Origin: Myxococcales bacterium | Lineage (GTDB): Bacteria; Myxococcota_A; Polyangia; Polyangiales; Polyangiaceae | Assembly (NCBI GenBank): GCA_016712525.1 | Contig: JADJQX010000008.1 | Location: 1 to 64,000 of the forward strand | Direction of reading: 5' to 3' | Length of the DNA stretch: 64,000 bases | Shown here: positions 39,830 through 49,468 of the stretch, piece by piece | Numbering within the stretch: the first letter of the stretch is position 1 | Layout: each line of letters begins with the position of its first letter | Translations under genes and position numbers: made by a program | Notes under the pieces: generated by a model | Seen by the model: only the letters and a program-made list of their open reading frames with translations | Databases searched by the model: none | Told to the model about the DNA's origin: nothing

Positions 39830-40696
39830 ATGGCGACCAAGAAGCCCGCATCCAAGAAGCCCGCACCCAAGACGCCGAGCCCCGCGAAGCCGAAGAGCAA
39901 GGCGAAGGCCGCCGCGAAGGCCGCGCCCCGCAGCACCGCGCGCGCCGTGAACCTCGCGCCGCTCTCCCCGGCCGACGAGGAGAAGCTCCTCACCTACCCC
40001 TCGACGTACGACAAGCTCCCCGATCAGAGCGTGCCGCGCATCGTGAGCATGGCGCGCGAGGTGCTCTCGGCCGCGCGCCAGGCCATCGACACGCTCGAAG
40101 AGTCCACGCGCGTCGAGCGCAAGGACCTCGACAAGCTCGAGACCGACCTCGACTGGCTCCAGCGCGCCGAAGCCCAGTGGTCGAAGAGCCGCGACGCGCG
40201 CGTCGATCCGAAGGACGTGGCCGAGGGTGAGTCCCTCAAGGCCGACGCCCTCGCCGCGCTCGACTACTGGCTCGAGGGCGACGAGGACGTCGAGACCCGC
40301 GTCTCCAAGATCCGCGAAGGCACCGGCATCGCCGACCTCGCCGACGATCTCGAGAAGCTCGCCGCGCTCTTGGAGGAGCACACGTCCTCCCTCAAGAAGG
40401 CCGATCTCGTGACGAACGCCCCCGCGCGCATGCGCACCCTCGCCCAGCGCATGCTCGACTCGCTCACCGGAAAGAAGGCCGACGTCCGCGCGAAGACCCT
40501 GCTCTCCCTCCGGAACCGCGCCTTCTGGGCCCTCGGCGCGCGCCTCGACACCATCTGCTCCGCGGGCCGCTACGCCTTCCGCAAGGAGCCTCGCAAGGCC
40601 AAGCTCTTCGCCTCCGTCGCGACACGCAAGCGGGTCGCCAAGGGCGGGCGCGCCGCCAAAGAGCCCGTGAAGCTCGTCCCGACCGAGAAGACTTAG
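39830..40696 (+). CDS. Lys/Ala/Pro-rich helical protein of unknown function
   Basis: 288 aa. The N-terminal ~45 residues are histone-tail-like (KKPASKKPAPKTPSPAKPK). The rest is helical and charged: two long helices ~75-115 (VLSAARQAIDTLEESTRVE) and ~150-200 (DLADDLEKLAALLEEH), with a C-terminal basic end. No catalytic motif. Myxococcota encode many such basic-tailed proteins; nucleoid or scaffold association is only a suggestion. Monocistronic between terminator and the next promoter region. Confidence 0.65.
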   Translation: MATKKPASKKPAPKTPSPAKPKSKAKAAAKAAPRSTARAVNLAPLSPADEEKLLTYPSTYDKLPDQSVPRIVSMAREVLSAARQAIDTLEESTRVERKDLDKLETDLDWLQRAEAQWSKSRDARVDPKDVAEGESLKADALAALDYWLEGDEDVETRVSKIREGTGIADLADDLEKLAALLEEHTSSLKKADLVTNAPARMRTLAQRMLDSLTGKKADVRAKTLLSLRNRAFWALGARLDTICSAGRYAFRKEPRKAKLFASVATRKRVAKGGRAAKEPVKLVPTEKT

Positions 40697-40787
40697 CACC
40701 CACGCTGACAAATCCGTAAGACGGACCGGGGGAGCGCCTTTCGCCGCCGCAAGGTGTGGGCAAAAGGCACTACCCTCGGGGCGTCGA

Positions 40788-42323
40788 ATGCGCTCCTTCG
40801 CCCTTCCTTTTGGCCTCGCGCTCGCCCTCGTCACGCTCGCTCCTCGAGCCTTCGCGCAAGACGATCCCTCGGCTCCTTCGGCGCCCGCGGCCGACGCGGG
40901 CCCACCTCCTGCCGAGGGCGACGCCCAAGCCACAGCGCCCGCTGCGCCGCCCACGACCCCTGCCGCGGCGAAGGCCCCTGACGCCGCCCCCGAGCCCGTC
41001 GCGAAGGGCGCCCCTGCCGCAGAGCCTGCCCCGACGCCGTCCGAGCCGAAGAAGCCCTCGCGCGGCGTGAGGGATGCCGAGCGCAAGAAGAAGGGGCACG
41101 CGACGAACGCGCACGAGGACAAGGGCGCGTTCCACATCGGCTCCGGCCACCACGACGCCGAAGAAGAGGCCACGCACCCCGCGGTGCTCCCGGTGCTCGG
41201 CGGCTCGAGCGACATCGGCTTCATGTTCGGCCTCGCCGGCGCCGTGAGCCACGTCGCGCCCGGGTACCACCCGCACAAGTGGTTCGGCTCCGGGCTCTTC
41301 TCGCTCAGCGTGAGGGACGGCGAGATCGTGCAGCAGGCCGCGCGCCTCCGGCTCGACTTCCCGCACTTCATGGGCACCGAGTGGCGCGTCATGCCGGGAG
41401 TCACCTACGACCGCACGATCAACCGGCCGTACTTCGGCATCGGCAACATGGCGCCGCTCACCATCGATCCGGTGACGGGCGAGCTCCCAGGCGGGAACCT
41501 CTACAAGTACCCCACGAGGGATCTCCGCGTGCGCGTCTACGCCGAGCGCGAGCTCGACGGCCCATGGGAGATCATCACCGGCCTCCAGGTCCGCTACACG
41601 AACCCCGAGCCCTACCCGGGCAGCCAGCTCGAACGCGACGCCATCGGAGACCCCGCGCGCGGCATCGCGCCGCTCATCGGCGTGCACGAGCACACGGCCG
41701 TCATCCCGCAGCTCGGCATCATCTACGACACCCGCGACGACGAGGTCATGCCCAAAGAGGGCTCGCTCCACATGGCCGCCATGCGAATGTCGATGGCGTT
41801 CCCCACGTCGTCGCGCGTGCGGAGCTTCGCGTTCGACACGACGCTGCGAAAGTACTTCCACCTCGGCGGGCCGTTCATCTTCGCGGTGCGCCTCATCGGC
41901 GACTTCACCTTCGGGAACCCGGCGTATTACGACTACATCACCGGCGGGAGCTTCGGCACGTTCGACTTCTTGGGCGGCGCGCTCGGCGTGCGCGGCGTGC
42001 CCGCGGGCCGGTTCGGCGGCCTCGCCAAGGTCGCGGCCAACTCCGAGCTCAGGTTCATGTACCCGTGGACGAAGATCTTCGGCGCCAAGTTCCGCGCCGG
42101 GCACGCCGTGTTCTTCGACACGGGCCGCTCCTTCGTCGACTACGGCACGGCCGATCCGCGCGACGGCGAGCTCTGGCGCCTCCACTGGGGCGCCGGTGGC
42201 GCGCTCTACATCCAGCTCAACGAGGCCCTCTTCCGCGCCGAGCTCGCCTACTCCCCGGACGCGGCAGCCGTGAACCCGAGCTTCCCGTTCGGGTTCTACC
42301 TCATGGACGGCGTCATGTTCTGA
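40788..42323 (+). CDS. Omp85/BamA-type outer-membrane beta-barrel protein
   Basis: 511 aa. Signal peptide ~1-22 (LALALVTLAPRAFA). Pro/Ala-rich linker to ~90, a short charged stretch, then a C-terminal barrel from ~130 onward with alternating strands (DIGFMFGLAGAVSHV, RLRLDFPHF, LRVRVYAERELDG, FDTTLRKYFHL). Conserved LGGALGVRGVPAGRFGG (~390-406) resembles the Omp85 VRGY/F loop region, and the chain ends in aromatic Phe (YLMDGVMF), the BamA-recognition residue. No POTRA domains are evident, so it fits single-barrel Omp85-like proteins rather than BamA itself. Confidence 0.75.
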   Translation: MRSFALPFGLALALVTLAPRAFAQDDPSAPSAPAADAGPPPAEGDAQATAPAAPPTTPAAAKAPDAAPEPVAKGAPAAEPAPTPSEPKKPSRGVRDAERKKKGHATNAHEDKGAFHIGSGHHDAEEEATHPAVLPVLGGSSDIGFMFGLAGAVSHVAPGYHPHKWFGSGLFSLSVRDGEIVQQAARLRLDFPHFMGTEWRVMPGVTYDRTINRPYFGIGNMAPLTIDPVTGELPGGNLYKYPTRDLRVRVYAERELDGPWEIITGLQVRYTNPEPYPGSQLERDAIGDPARGIAPLIGVHEHTAVIPQLGIIYDTRDDEVMPKEGSLHMAAMRMSMAFPTSSRVRSFAFDTTLRKYFHLGGPFIFAVRLIGDFTFGNPAYYDYITGGSFGTFDFLGGALGVRGVPAGRFGGLAKVAANSELRFMYPWTKIFGAKFRAGHAVFFDTGRSFVDYGTADPRDGELWRLHWGAGGALYIQLNEALFRAELAYSPDAAAVNPSFPFGFYLMDGVMF

Positions 42324-42601
42324 AGGTGCACGCCCGCGGCGAGGCCCTCGCACGCCGCGGACGGTACACGTGGGCCTCGTGCACGGAGCAGCGCGGGCCA
42401 TGGCGCGCCCGCCGCGCTCTCGATCGACCTCGGCGAAGCGTCACCCCACGACCTCGGCGGACCGGGGCGCGCCCGGTCCGGGCCAGCGTGCGCCCCCGAA
42501 GCGAGGCGGCGCGGCCATTGCCACCCGAACGCGCGTTCGCGCGACCCCGTCCCGAGGCATATCCATGGGAGCGGCGCGTCCGGGCCGGGGTGCCCCGCGT
42601 T

Positions 42602-42730
42602 CGGTCGCGCCCCGGATCCGTCCGGGCCGCCCGATTCCCCGTCCGAAGAGGCCTACGATCGGCCCGGTCGCGTCGGGCCCGTTCACGCTCACGGCGACGC
42701 CGAGTCCGGTCGCGCCGGGGATCCGTTCGG
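42602..42730. repeat. Pair of 24-bp imperfect direct repeats
   Basis: 42602-42625 and 42707-42730 share CGGTCGCGCC..GGATCCGT.CGG, 21 of 24 matches, 105 bp apart. Both lie in the gene-free region upstream of the efflux operon. Confidence 0.6.
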
Positions 42731-42745
42731 TCCACGTTTCCTCGA

Positions 42746-42779
42746 GTCCGGTCACTCATTTCTTGTCCGGTCATGACCG
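42746..42779 (+). promoter_or_regulatory. GTCCGGTCA direct repeats plus CGGTCATGACCG palindrome
   Basis: GTCCGGTCA at 42746-42754 and 42765-42773 (19-bp period); the second forms a perfect 12-bp palindrome (42768-42779). This looks like a regulator-binding site upstream of the TolC-MFP-RND operon; the regulator is not in the window as far as I can see. Confidence 0.45.
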
Positions 42780-42989
42780 AAGCCGGCATCCGCGTGACCG
42801 GACGTGCCGGAAGGGCTGGCGGAGGGCGGCATGCCCCCTACCGGGCGGGCGAGCCCCCGCGAGCGGACGGGCGCGCGGCGTGAGCGCTCGGATCCGCGAG
42901 CTGAGCCAACACGGGCGAGGCGCGCACGGGCCAATCATCGTGTTGACCGATTTTCCAAGGGCGTTTCCCGGACGGTAGGGTGCCACCGC

Positions 42990-44417
42990 ATGAAGGCTCG
43001 GTCCCTCTTCCTCGTCGTGCCCGCCCTGTGCGCGGGCGCGCTCTCCGCTCGGGCGGACGAGGCCTCGCCGCGCCCGGAGCCGCAAAAGGCCCCGGAGGTC
43101 GCGGAAGCGAGCGCCTCCGTGCCCACCATGACGCTCGCCGAGTGCCTCGCGTACGCCAAAGCTCACGCCCCCGAGGTGCGCCTGGCCGAAGCGAGGCTGC
43201 GCGCGCAGACCGCGCAGGCCGAGAGCACGGGCTCCGCCTGGTACCCGACGGTGGGCGTCACGGCGCAGCTCTTCGGCGCCACGGCGAACAACACCACGGG
43301 CTCGTACGTGGGCACGCGCAGCTTCGACTTGCCCCGCGTGGGCGGCACCCGGGCGAACGGCACCGACATGACGCCCTACGCGTCGACCATGGTGGCCGCG
43401 GGCGTAAACCAGACGGTGTTCGAGTTCGGCCGCATCGCCGCCCAGCGGGCCGCGCAGGACGCGCAGGTCCGCGCCGAGCGCGAGCGCCTCCGCCAAGACG
43501 CCCTCACCTCGGCGTTCGCGGTCGAGGAGGCGTACTGGGCGGTGCTCGTGTCGAAGGTGATCGTGCGCTCGGCCGAGGAGGCCCACACCCGCGCGAAGGC
43601 GATCCGTGACCAGGCCGAGGCGCAGGTGAAGGCCGGGCTCCGCGCGCAAGGCAACCTCGCCCGCGCCGAGGCCGACCTCGCGAGGATCGACGCGCAGCGC
43701 GCGCGCGCCGTGGGCAACGTGCGCGTCGCCGAGGGAGTGCTCGCGGCCACCATGGGGCACGACAAGCCGTTCGTCTCGGCCAAGGACGCGCCCCGGACCG
43801 ACGCCGAGATGCCGAGCCTCACCGAGGCCATCGCGCGCGCCAAGACCCGCTCCCCACGCATCCTGCGCGTGCTCGCCGAGCTCTCGGCCGAGGAGAAGCG
43901 CACGAAGGCCATCGGCGCCGAGGTGCGGCCCACGGTGTACGCCACGGCGAGCGCGTCGCTGCGCGCGGGCGGGCAGATGTCGAACCAGAACACCGAGCTC
44001 GAGGGCAAGGGCTTCCTCCCGTACGTGCCGAACTGGGACGTGGGCCTCGTGCTCGCGTGGCCCATCTTCGACGGCACGGTGAGCGGCCGCGAGGACGCGC
44101 AGCGCGCCCGCGAGGAGCAGAAGCGCGAGGAGCTCCGCGCCACCGAGTACGCCAACGCAGCCGACATCCGGCGCGCGTACGTCGAGCTCGACACCACGCG
44201 GGCGCAGCTCGGATCGCTCGAGCGGGCCGTGACCGCGGCGCGCGCGAACTACGATCAAGCCGCGGCGCAGTTCGCGTCGGGGCTCGGAAACGCCGTCGAC
44301 GTGGCGCAAGCCTCCCTCCTCGTGGTGGACGCCGAGTCCGGCCTCGCCGTCGCCACCTTCCAGCTTGCCCGAGCTCGCGCCCAGCTCGGGCGCCTTCTCG
44401 CCGAGGACTCCCGATGA
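42990..44417 (+). CDS. TolC-family outer-membrane efflux protein
   Basis: 475 aa. Signal peptide ~1-22 (LFLVVPALCAGALSARA). Two OEP repeats: the first begins TMTLAECLAYAKAHAPEVRLA (~48), the second SLTEAIARAKTRSPRILRVL (~275). Long helices rich in Ala/Gln/Arg (ARADLARIDAQRARA type) form the periplasmic tunnel; PNWDVGLVLAWPIFDGTVSG (~349) and FASGLGNAVDVAQASLLVV near the end are family-typical. Forms the exit duct for the pump encoded by the next two genes; 4-bp ATGA overlap with the adaptor. Confidence 0.9.
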   Translation: MKARSLFLVVPALCAGALSARADEASPRPEPQKAPEVAEASASVPTMTLAECLAYAKAHAPEVRLAEARLRAQTAQAESTGSAWYPTVGVTAQLFGATANNTTGSYVGTRSFDLPRVGGTRANGTDMTPYASTMVAAGVNQTVFEFGRIAAQRAAQDAQVRAERERLRQDALTSAFAVEEAYWAVLVSKVIVRSAEEAHTRAKAIRDQAEAQVKAGLRAQGNLARAEADLARIDAQRARAVGNVRVAEGVLAATMGHDKPFVSAKDAPRTDAEMPSLTEAIARAKTRSPRILRVLAELSAEEKRTKAIGAEVRPTVYATASASLRAGGQMSNQNTELEGKGFLPYVPNWDVGLVLAWPIFDGTVSGREDAQRAREEQKREELRATEYANAADIRRAYVELDTTRAQLGSLERAVTAARANYDQAAAQFASGLGNAVDVAQASLLVVDAESGLAVATFQLARARAQLGRLLAEDSR

Positions 44418-45637
44418 CCGACACGACCTCTCCTTCGCCCCCTCTCCCTTCCCCGTCGAAGCGCTCCGCGAGCGGGATCATCGTCGCCGCCACGCTCGGG
44501 GCCGTCGCGCTCGTCGCTGGCTTCGTCTACCGCGCGGAGCGCTCGGCCAACAAGACCACGCTCGCGCAGAGCGCGAAGCCCGTGAGCGCGATCGAGGCGG
44601 TCGCCGCCAAGTACCGCACCAAGCGGAGCTACGTGGCGACGGTCGAGCCGTGGGTCGAGGCCAAGCTCGGCCCGCAGCTCGTCTCGGCGTACGTCGACAC
44701 GGTGCTCGTGCGGCCGGGCACGGTCGTGAAGAAGGGCGAGGTCTTGGCCACGCTCGACTGCAAGAGCGCGAGCGCCCAAGCCCAGACCGTGGCGATGCAG
44801 GCCCGAGCGCTCGACACCCGCCAAAAGGCCCTCGCCGACGAGGCGGCGCGCATGCAAGGGCTCGTGGGCAAGGGCTTCATCGCCGAGAACGAGGCCGCCC
44901 AGAAGGCCGCCCAGAGCGCCGCCGAAGAGTCCCAGCTCCTCGCGGCCAAGGCGAAGATGCTCGGCACGTCCCTCGAGGTGAACGACTGCGTCCTACGCGC
45001 GCCCTTCGAGGGAGAGGTCGCCACGCGGTACGTCGATCCGGGCGCCTTCGTGAAGCCCGGGAACCCCATCGTCTCGGTCGTCGACAGATCGACCGTGCGT
45101 ATCGTCGCCGATGCGCCCGAGGTCGACTTCGGGGTGGTCGAGCCGAAGACCAAGGTCCTCGTGTCGCTCTTGTCGACCAAGGCGACGCTCGAGGCGGTCA
45201 TCTCGCGGCGCTCTCCGTTCGCCGATCCGGGGACGCGCACCATCCGCTTCGAGCTCGACGTGCCCGACCCGCAGAAGTCGATGCCGGTGGGGACGACCGC
45301 GGAGCTCACGATCGACGTGGGAGAGCCCATGAGCGTGACCGAGATCCCGAGCACGGCGGCGAGCATCAAGGGAACGAAGGCCGCCGTGTTCGTGCTCGAG
45401 GGCGACGTGGCGAAGCTCATGAGCATCCCGATCAAAGGGGAGGGCGCCGGGAAGCTCTACCTCGCCCAAGATCTCAAGCCCGGGAGCCGGGTGGTGACCG
45501 AGGGCCGCGCGCTCTTGAACGACGGAGACAAGGTCACCGCCAAGCTCGTCCAGCCCTACGTGCCCACGGGCGAGTCGGGCGCGAAGCCGCCCCCGTCGCC
45601 CTCCCCTTCGGCCAGCACGACGGGGCACACGCCATGA
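44414..45637 (+). CDS. RND efflux periplasmic adaptor (MFP)
   Basis: 407 aa. N-terminal membrane anchor ~21-40 (GIIVAATLGAVALVAGFVY). Lipoyl half-motifs VDTVLVRPGTVVKKGEVLATLD (in pieces ~92-113) and APFEGEVATRYVDPGAFVKPG, split by a helical hairpin (~115-190). Beta-barrel domain with GTRTIRFELDVPDP and a membrane-proximal domain (LKPGSRVVTEGRALLNDGDKV). A Pro/Ser-rich tail ends the chain. ATGA overlaps on both sides couple it to TolC and RND translation. Confidence 0.9.
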   Translation: MTDTTSPSPPLPSPSKRSASGIIVAATLGAVALVAGFVYRAERSANKTTLAQSAKPVSAIEAVAAKYRTKRSYVATVEPWVEAKLGPQLVSAYVDTVLVRPGTVVKKGEVLATLDCKSASAQAQTVAMQARALDTRQKALADEAARMQGLVGKGFIAENEAAQKAAQSAAEESQLLAAKAKMLGTSLEVNDCVLRAPFEGEVATRYVDPGAFVKPGNPIVSVVDRSTVRIVADAPEVDFGVVEPKTKVLVSLLSTKATLEAVISRRSPFADPGTRTIRFELDVPDPQKSMPVGTTAELTIDVGEPMSVTEIPSTAASIKGTKAAVFVLEGDVAKLMSIPIKGEGAGKLYLAQDLKPGSRVVTEGRALLNDGDKVTAKLVQPYVPTGESGAKPPPSPSPSASTTGHTP

Positions 45638-48600
45638 CCAGGCTCGCCCTCAAGAACCCCATTGCCATCCTGATGATCAGCCTCGCGATGCTGGTCTTCT
45701 CGGCGGTGGTGACGCCGCGCATGTCGGTCGACACGTTCCCAGAGCTGACGCCCCCGTCGCTCGTCATCGGCACGCTGGCGCCCGGGCTCGGCCCGAAGGA
45801 CGTCGAGAAGACCCTCACGTGGCGCATCGAGAAGTACGTCGGGGCGACGCCGGGCGTCGATCACGTCGAGTCCATCTCGAAGAACAACATGAGCATCGTG
45901 TACGTGTGGCTGAAGTGGGGCACCGACCTCAACGCCGCGCAGACGCTCGTGCAGCAGCAGGTCACCTTCGCGATGGCCGCGGTGCCGAAGACGCTCGGCG
46001 TGGTGCCACCCTTCGTGCTCCAGTACGACCCCTCGAACGCTCCGGTCGTGCAGGTGGTCGTGACGGGCGGTGGTCTCTCGGGCGCGCAGCTCTACGACTA
46101 CGCGTTCAACAACATCCAGCCGCTGCTCGAGGGCATCCCCGGCGTGGCGAGCGCGGCCCCGGGCGGTGGCCGGCAGCGCCAGATCAACGTGGTCGTCGAC
46201 CCGGTCGCCGCGCAAGCCCGCGGTGTGACGGCCACCGAGATCTCCGCCGCGGTCGCACAGTCGAACGCGCTCCTCCCGTCAGGGGCCTTCCTCACTCCAC
46301 GCTTCAACGCGAACGTGTACACGAACGCGGTCCCCGAGCGGGTGAAGACGATCGGCGACGCGACGGTCAAGATGAAGAACGGGCACCCTGTGTACATCCG
46401 TGACGTGGCCCGCGTGGAGGACGGCGCGAGCCCCGAGGCCCAGGCCGTCACGATGAACTCGAGCCCCGCCGTGCGCATCAGCGTCATGCGCGTCCCGGGC
46501 GGGAACACGCTCGAGATCGTGGAGGCCGTGCACAAGCAGGTCGAGAAGCTCAAGAAGGACCTGCCCCCGGGGATCGAGGTGACCACCTGCTTCGACCAAT
46601 CGACCTTCGTGCGTACGAGCTACGAGGGGCTCAAGACGGAGATCCTTCGCGCCCTCGTCCTCATCGCCATCGTCATCTTGATCTTCCTCCAGAGCGTCCG
46701 CGGCACGCTCATCGTGAGCGTCGCGATCCCACTCTCGTTCGCGATCACGCTCCTCGTGCTCTACGCCACGGGGCAGACGCTGAACGCCTTCACGCTCGGC
46801 GGGCTCACGCTCGCCATGGGGCGCCTCATCGACGACGCGGTCGTCGTGCTCGAGTCGATCCACAAGGAGCAGACACGCGGGAAGGACCCGTTCCAGGCAG
46901 CCCTCGACGGCACGAACGCCGTGGCCTTGCCGGTGCTCGCGTCGACCTTGACGACGATGGCGGTGCTCCTCCCGGTGCTGCTCTTGGCGGGCCTCGCGAA
47001 GAAGCTCTTCGCGCCGCTCGCGCTGACCGTGGCCGTGGCCATGACGGCCTCGTACTTCGTGTCGGTGGCCGTCACGCCGGTCGCGTGCAGGCACTTTCTG
47101 GGGCACGGCGAGCCTCCGCGGTGGGCGAAGTTCCTCGAGTCCAAGATCCAAGGCCTCGCGAGCAGCTACGCGAACGCGCTCCGGGTCGCGCTCCCCAGTG
47201 GGCGATTCATCGTCGCGGGCTCGATCGTGCTCGTCGTGACGTCGGTCGTCGCTGCGATGCGGCTCCCGACCACGTTCTTCCCCGAGGTCGACGAGGGTAT
47301 CGAGACCATCTACGTCCGCATGTCGCCGGGGACGCCCATCGAGGAAGGCAGCGCGAAGCTCGCGGCGATGAGCGAGGTGCTAAGGCAGAAGCTCCCGAAG
47401 GACTCGGTCCAGCTCGTCTTCACGAACCTTGGCACGCCGAACAACGCGCGCTCGGCCATCTCGAGCCCGAACGTGGGGCCTCACACGGGGTTCATCCAGA
47501 TAGCCCTCGTCGACGCCGAGCACCGGAAGGTGTCCCAGCGTGAAATCGCCGACCTGTCGCGGAAGATCCTCACGGAGGAGTTCCCCGGCATCGAGACGCT
47601 CCAGGCGCCGGGCGGCCTCGTGGCCAAGGTCTTCCTCGGCGGTTACCCGGGCCCGCTCGTCCTCGAGGTCCGCGGCGACAACCTGCTCGAGCTCGAGGAT
47701 CAAGCCAAGGCCATCGCCGAGGTGGCGCGCACGGTGCCCGGCATCGCCGACGTGAAGGTTTCCCTCGAGAACAACTTCCCCGAGGTGCGCGTCGAGACCA
47801 CGCGCGAGCAGGCGAGCCTCGTCGGGCTCACGCCTCGCGCGGCCGCCCAGACGACGCTCGAGGCCACGCTCGGGAACATCAACTCGCCGGCGGTGTGGAT
47901 CGATCCGAACAACGGGCAGTCGTACTACGTCGTCACGCAGTACGACGCGAAGAAGGTCGGCGATCCCGCGGCGCTCGCTCAGATCGCGGGCCGCGTGACG
48001 GAGGACGGAAAGGCCGTCCCCCTGGGGGTGTACGGCGGAGTGCGGCGAACCCTCGGCCCCATCGCCATCGAGCGGAACCAGCTCCAACGGGCCGCCCACG
48101 TGATCATGCAGACCGAGGGGCGTGACATCGGCACGGCGGCCGCCGAGCTCGAGAAGAAGCTCGGTGAGAACGAGCGCACCCGCGGCATCAAGGCCGACTT
48201 CGTGGGGCAGGTGCAGCTGATGCGCACCACGTTCGACGGCATCGGCGTCGCGATCGCGCTCGCCATCATGGTCGTGTTCGCGATCATGGCCTCGCAGTTC
48301 AAATCCGTGCGCCTGCCGCTCATCATGCTCTTCACCATCCCGGTCGCGCTCGTCGGAGTGGTCGTCGCGCTGCTCGCGGCGGGCCAAGGCCTCTCGATCG
48401 CCGCCCTCATGGGGGTGCTCATGGTCATCGGCATCAGCGTATCGAACGGCATCCTCTTGGTGGATGACGCGAACCGGCGCTACCTCGACGGCGCGGACAA
48501 GGTCGAGTCGGTCATCGAGGCGGCGAGGTCCCGCTTCGTCCCCATCGCGATGACGAGCCTCGCCACGATCGTAGGCCTCGTCCCCACCGCGCTCGGCCTG

Positions 48601-48774
48601 GAGGCCGGGACGGAGGCGAACCAACCCCTCGCCCTGGCCGTCGTCGGCGGCCTCACGTCGAGCACGGTGCTGTCCCTCTTCCTCGTTCCGGTGATGTTCC
48701 TGCGCATCGCCACCCGCCCGGTCGAAGCGGCCGGCCCGTCCCACCCGCACACCTCGGAAGCCCTCCCCGCATGA
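45634..48774 (+). CDS. RND-superfamily efflux transporter (HAE1-like)
   Basis: 1046 aa, full RND length. First TM ~9-28 (PIAILMISLAMLVFSAVV); two large periplasmic loops; 12 TM segments in two blocks. TM4 carries the proton-relay Asp pair (GRLIDDAVVVLESI, ~405), so proton-driven export is expected. Porter-domain features DVEKTLTWRIEKYV and SNALLPSG are present, and the second half has GISVSNGILLVDDANRRY. Substrate unknown; the HAE1 look suggests small hydrophobic molecules rather than metals, since no Met/Glu metal relay is seen. Last complete pump gene, overlapping the following lipoprotein gene by ATGA. Confidence 0.93.
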   Translation: MTRLALKNPIAILMISLAMLVFSAVVTPRMSVDTFPELTPPSLVIGTLAPGLGPKDVEKTLTWRIEKYVGATPGVDHVESISKNNMSIVYVWLKWGTDLNAAQTLVQQQVTFAMAAVPKTLGVVPPFVLQYDPSNAPVVQVVVTGGGLSGAQLYDYAFNNIQPLLEGIPGVASAAPGGGRQRQINVVVDPVAAQARGVTATEISAAVAQSNALLPSGAFLTPRFNANVYTNAVPERVKTIGDATVKMKNGHPVYIRDVARVEDGASPEAQAVTMNSSPAVRISVMRVPGGNTLEIVEAVHKQVEKLKKDLPPGIEVTTCFDQSTFVRTSYEGLKTEILRALVLIAIVILIFLQSVRGTLIVSVAIPLSFAITLLVLYATGQTLNAFTLGGLTLAMGRLIDDAVVVLESIHKEQTRGKDPFQAALDGTNAVALPVLASTLTTMAVLLPVLLLAGLAKKLFAPLALTVAVAMTASYFVSVAVTPVACRHFLGHGEPPRWAKFLESKIQGLASSYANALRVALPSGRFIVAGSIVLVVTSVVAAMRLPTTFFPEVDEGIETIYVRMSPGTPIEEGSAKLAAMSEVLRQKLPKDSVQLVFTNLGTPNNARSAISSPNVGPHTGFIQIALVDAEHRKVSQREIADLSRKILTEEFPGIETLQAPGGLVAKVFLGGYPGPLVLEVRGDNLLELEDQAKAIAEVARTVPGIADVKVSLENNFPEVRVETTREQASLVGLTPRAAAQTTLEATLGNINSPAVWIDPNNGQSYYVVTQYDAKKVGDPAALAQIAGRVTEDGKAVPLGVYGGVRRTLGPIAIERNQLQRAAHVIMQTEGRDIGTAAAELEKKLGENERTRGIKADFVGQVQLMRTTFDGIGVAIALAIMVVFAIMASQFKSVRLPLIMLFTIPVALVGVVVALLAAGQGLSIAALMGVLMVIGISVSNGILLVDDANRRYLDGADKVESVIEAARSRFVPIAMTSLATIVGLVPTALGLEAGTEANQPLALAVVGGLTSSTVLSLFLVPVMFLRIATRPVEAAGPSHPHTSEALPA

Positions 48775-49322
48775 ACGCCCCAGACTTCTCGCTCGTCGTC
48801 CCCACGTCCGCGCCGCGCGGTCGTTCTTCCCTCGCCCGAACGGCCACCCTGGTCGGCGCCGCGGCCGGCATCCTCGCGCTGGCGGGCAGCACGTCGTGCA
48901 CCAGCGGGAAGGATCAGGCGTACGAGGCGAAGGCGAAGGTGGTCCGACACGTCGTCAACCGCAAGGACGCGAGCGGAGCACCGCTCGTCGTCGACGTCGA
49001 GCTCGACTTCCCGGGCTGCCCCGGCGAGGTGAAGAAGCTCATTCGGGGCGGCGGAGCGTTCGCCCCGTGCATCACCAAGGTCGCCCATGGCGCGGAGGTG
49101 AACGTCAAGCTCGTCTCGGCCATGAAGCGCAACGGGCGGCGGAGCTCCAGGGTCGTCCAGGTCGGAGAGTGTGTGCGTGAGCCTGACCCGACCGATTCGC
49201 GCTCCTACGACACCGTGCGCATGTGCGAGAAGGTCGAGACCGACGGTATCCCCGTAGGTTTTCGTTGCGACATCGAACCCTCGGAGAAGCTGCTCCAGGC
49301 GTGCCCCTGGCTCGCGAAGTAG
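48771..49322 (+). CDS. Cys-containing lipoprotein-like protein, paralogue 1
   Basis: 183 aa. Membrane-spanning/signal segment ~22-42 (TATLVGAAAGILALAGSTSC) with a possible but non-canonical lipobox Cys. The mature part is closely related to the protein at 50690: both contain VNR.DASG.P, CPG.V.K..RGGG.F..CI, RNGR.S.RVV, and DPTDSRSYD, with conserved Cys. Its start overlaps the RND stop, so it is part of the efflux operon. Unknown function; likely periplasmic or outer-membrane attached. Confidence 0.7.
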   Translation: MNAPDFSLVVPTSAPRGRSSLARTATLVGAAAGILALAGSTSCTSGKDQAYEAKAKVVRHVVNRKDASGAPLVVDVELDFPGCPGEVKKLIRGGGAFAPCITKVAHGAEVNVKLVSAMKRNGRRSSRVVQVGECVREPDPTDSRSYDTVRMCEKVETDGIPVGFRCDIEPSEKLLQACPWLAK

Positions 49323-49468
49323 GGGCAGACACCGCCGAATCGAGGCCGCGAGCCCCACCGCGGCCGCGGCGCGCCTTCCTCGGGGAGTGAATGACGGTTC
49401 AGTACCGGAACGCCGGTGCCGGCGCGGCACCCTTGTCCTCGCGCGCCGTAGGCCTGTATGGTCCCGGC

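Larger units (their letters stand above)
42324..42989. other. 666-bp non-coding region, repeat-rich
   Basis: No credible gene; open frames are Arg/Pro/Gly-rich artefacts. Many CCGGTC/GACCGG words occur, including a 24-bp imperfect direct repeat (42602 and 42707) and a cluster of GTCCGGTCA sites (42746-42779) ending 211 bp before the tolC-like start. Probably the regulatory region of the efflux operon. Confidence 0.5.

Noticed and set aside
38375..41404. 1009-codon minus-strand open frame
   Set aside because: It overlaps LysR, wrbA, the Lys-rich gene and the Omp85-like gene; low-complexity Gly/Arg/Ala content marks it as a shadow.
42370..42978. Open frame of 202 codons upstream of the TolC-like gene
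   Set aside because: Arg/Pro/Ser-rich with no domain or RBS; repeats in this DNA explain the open frame.
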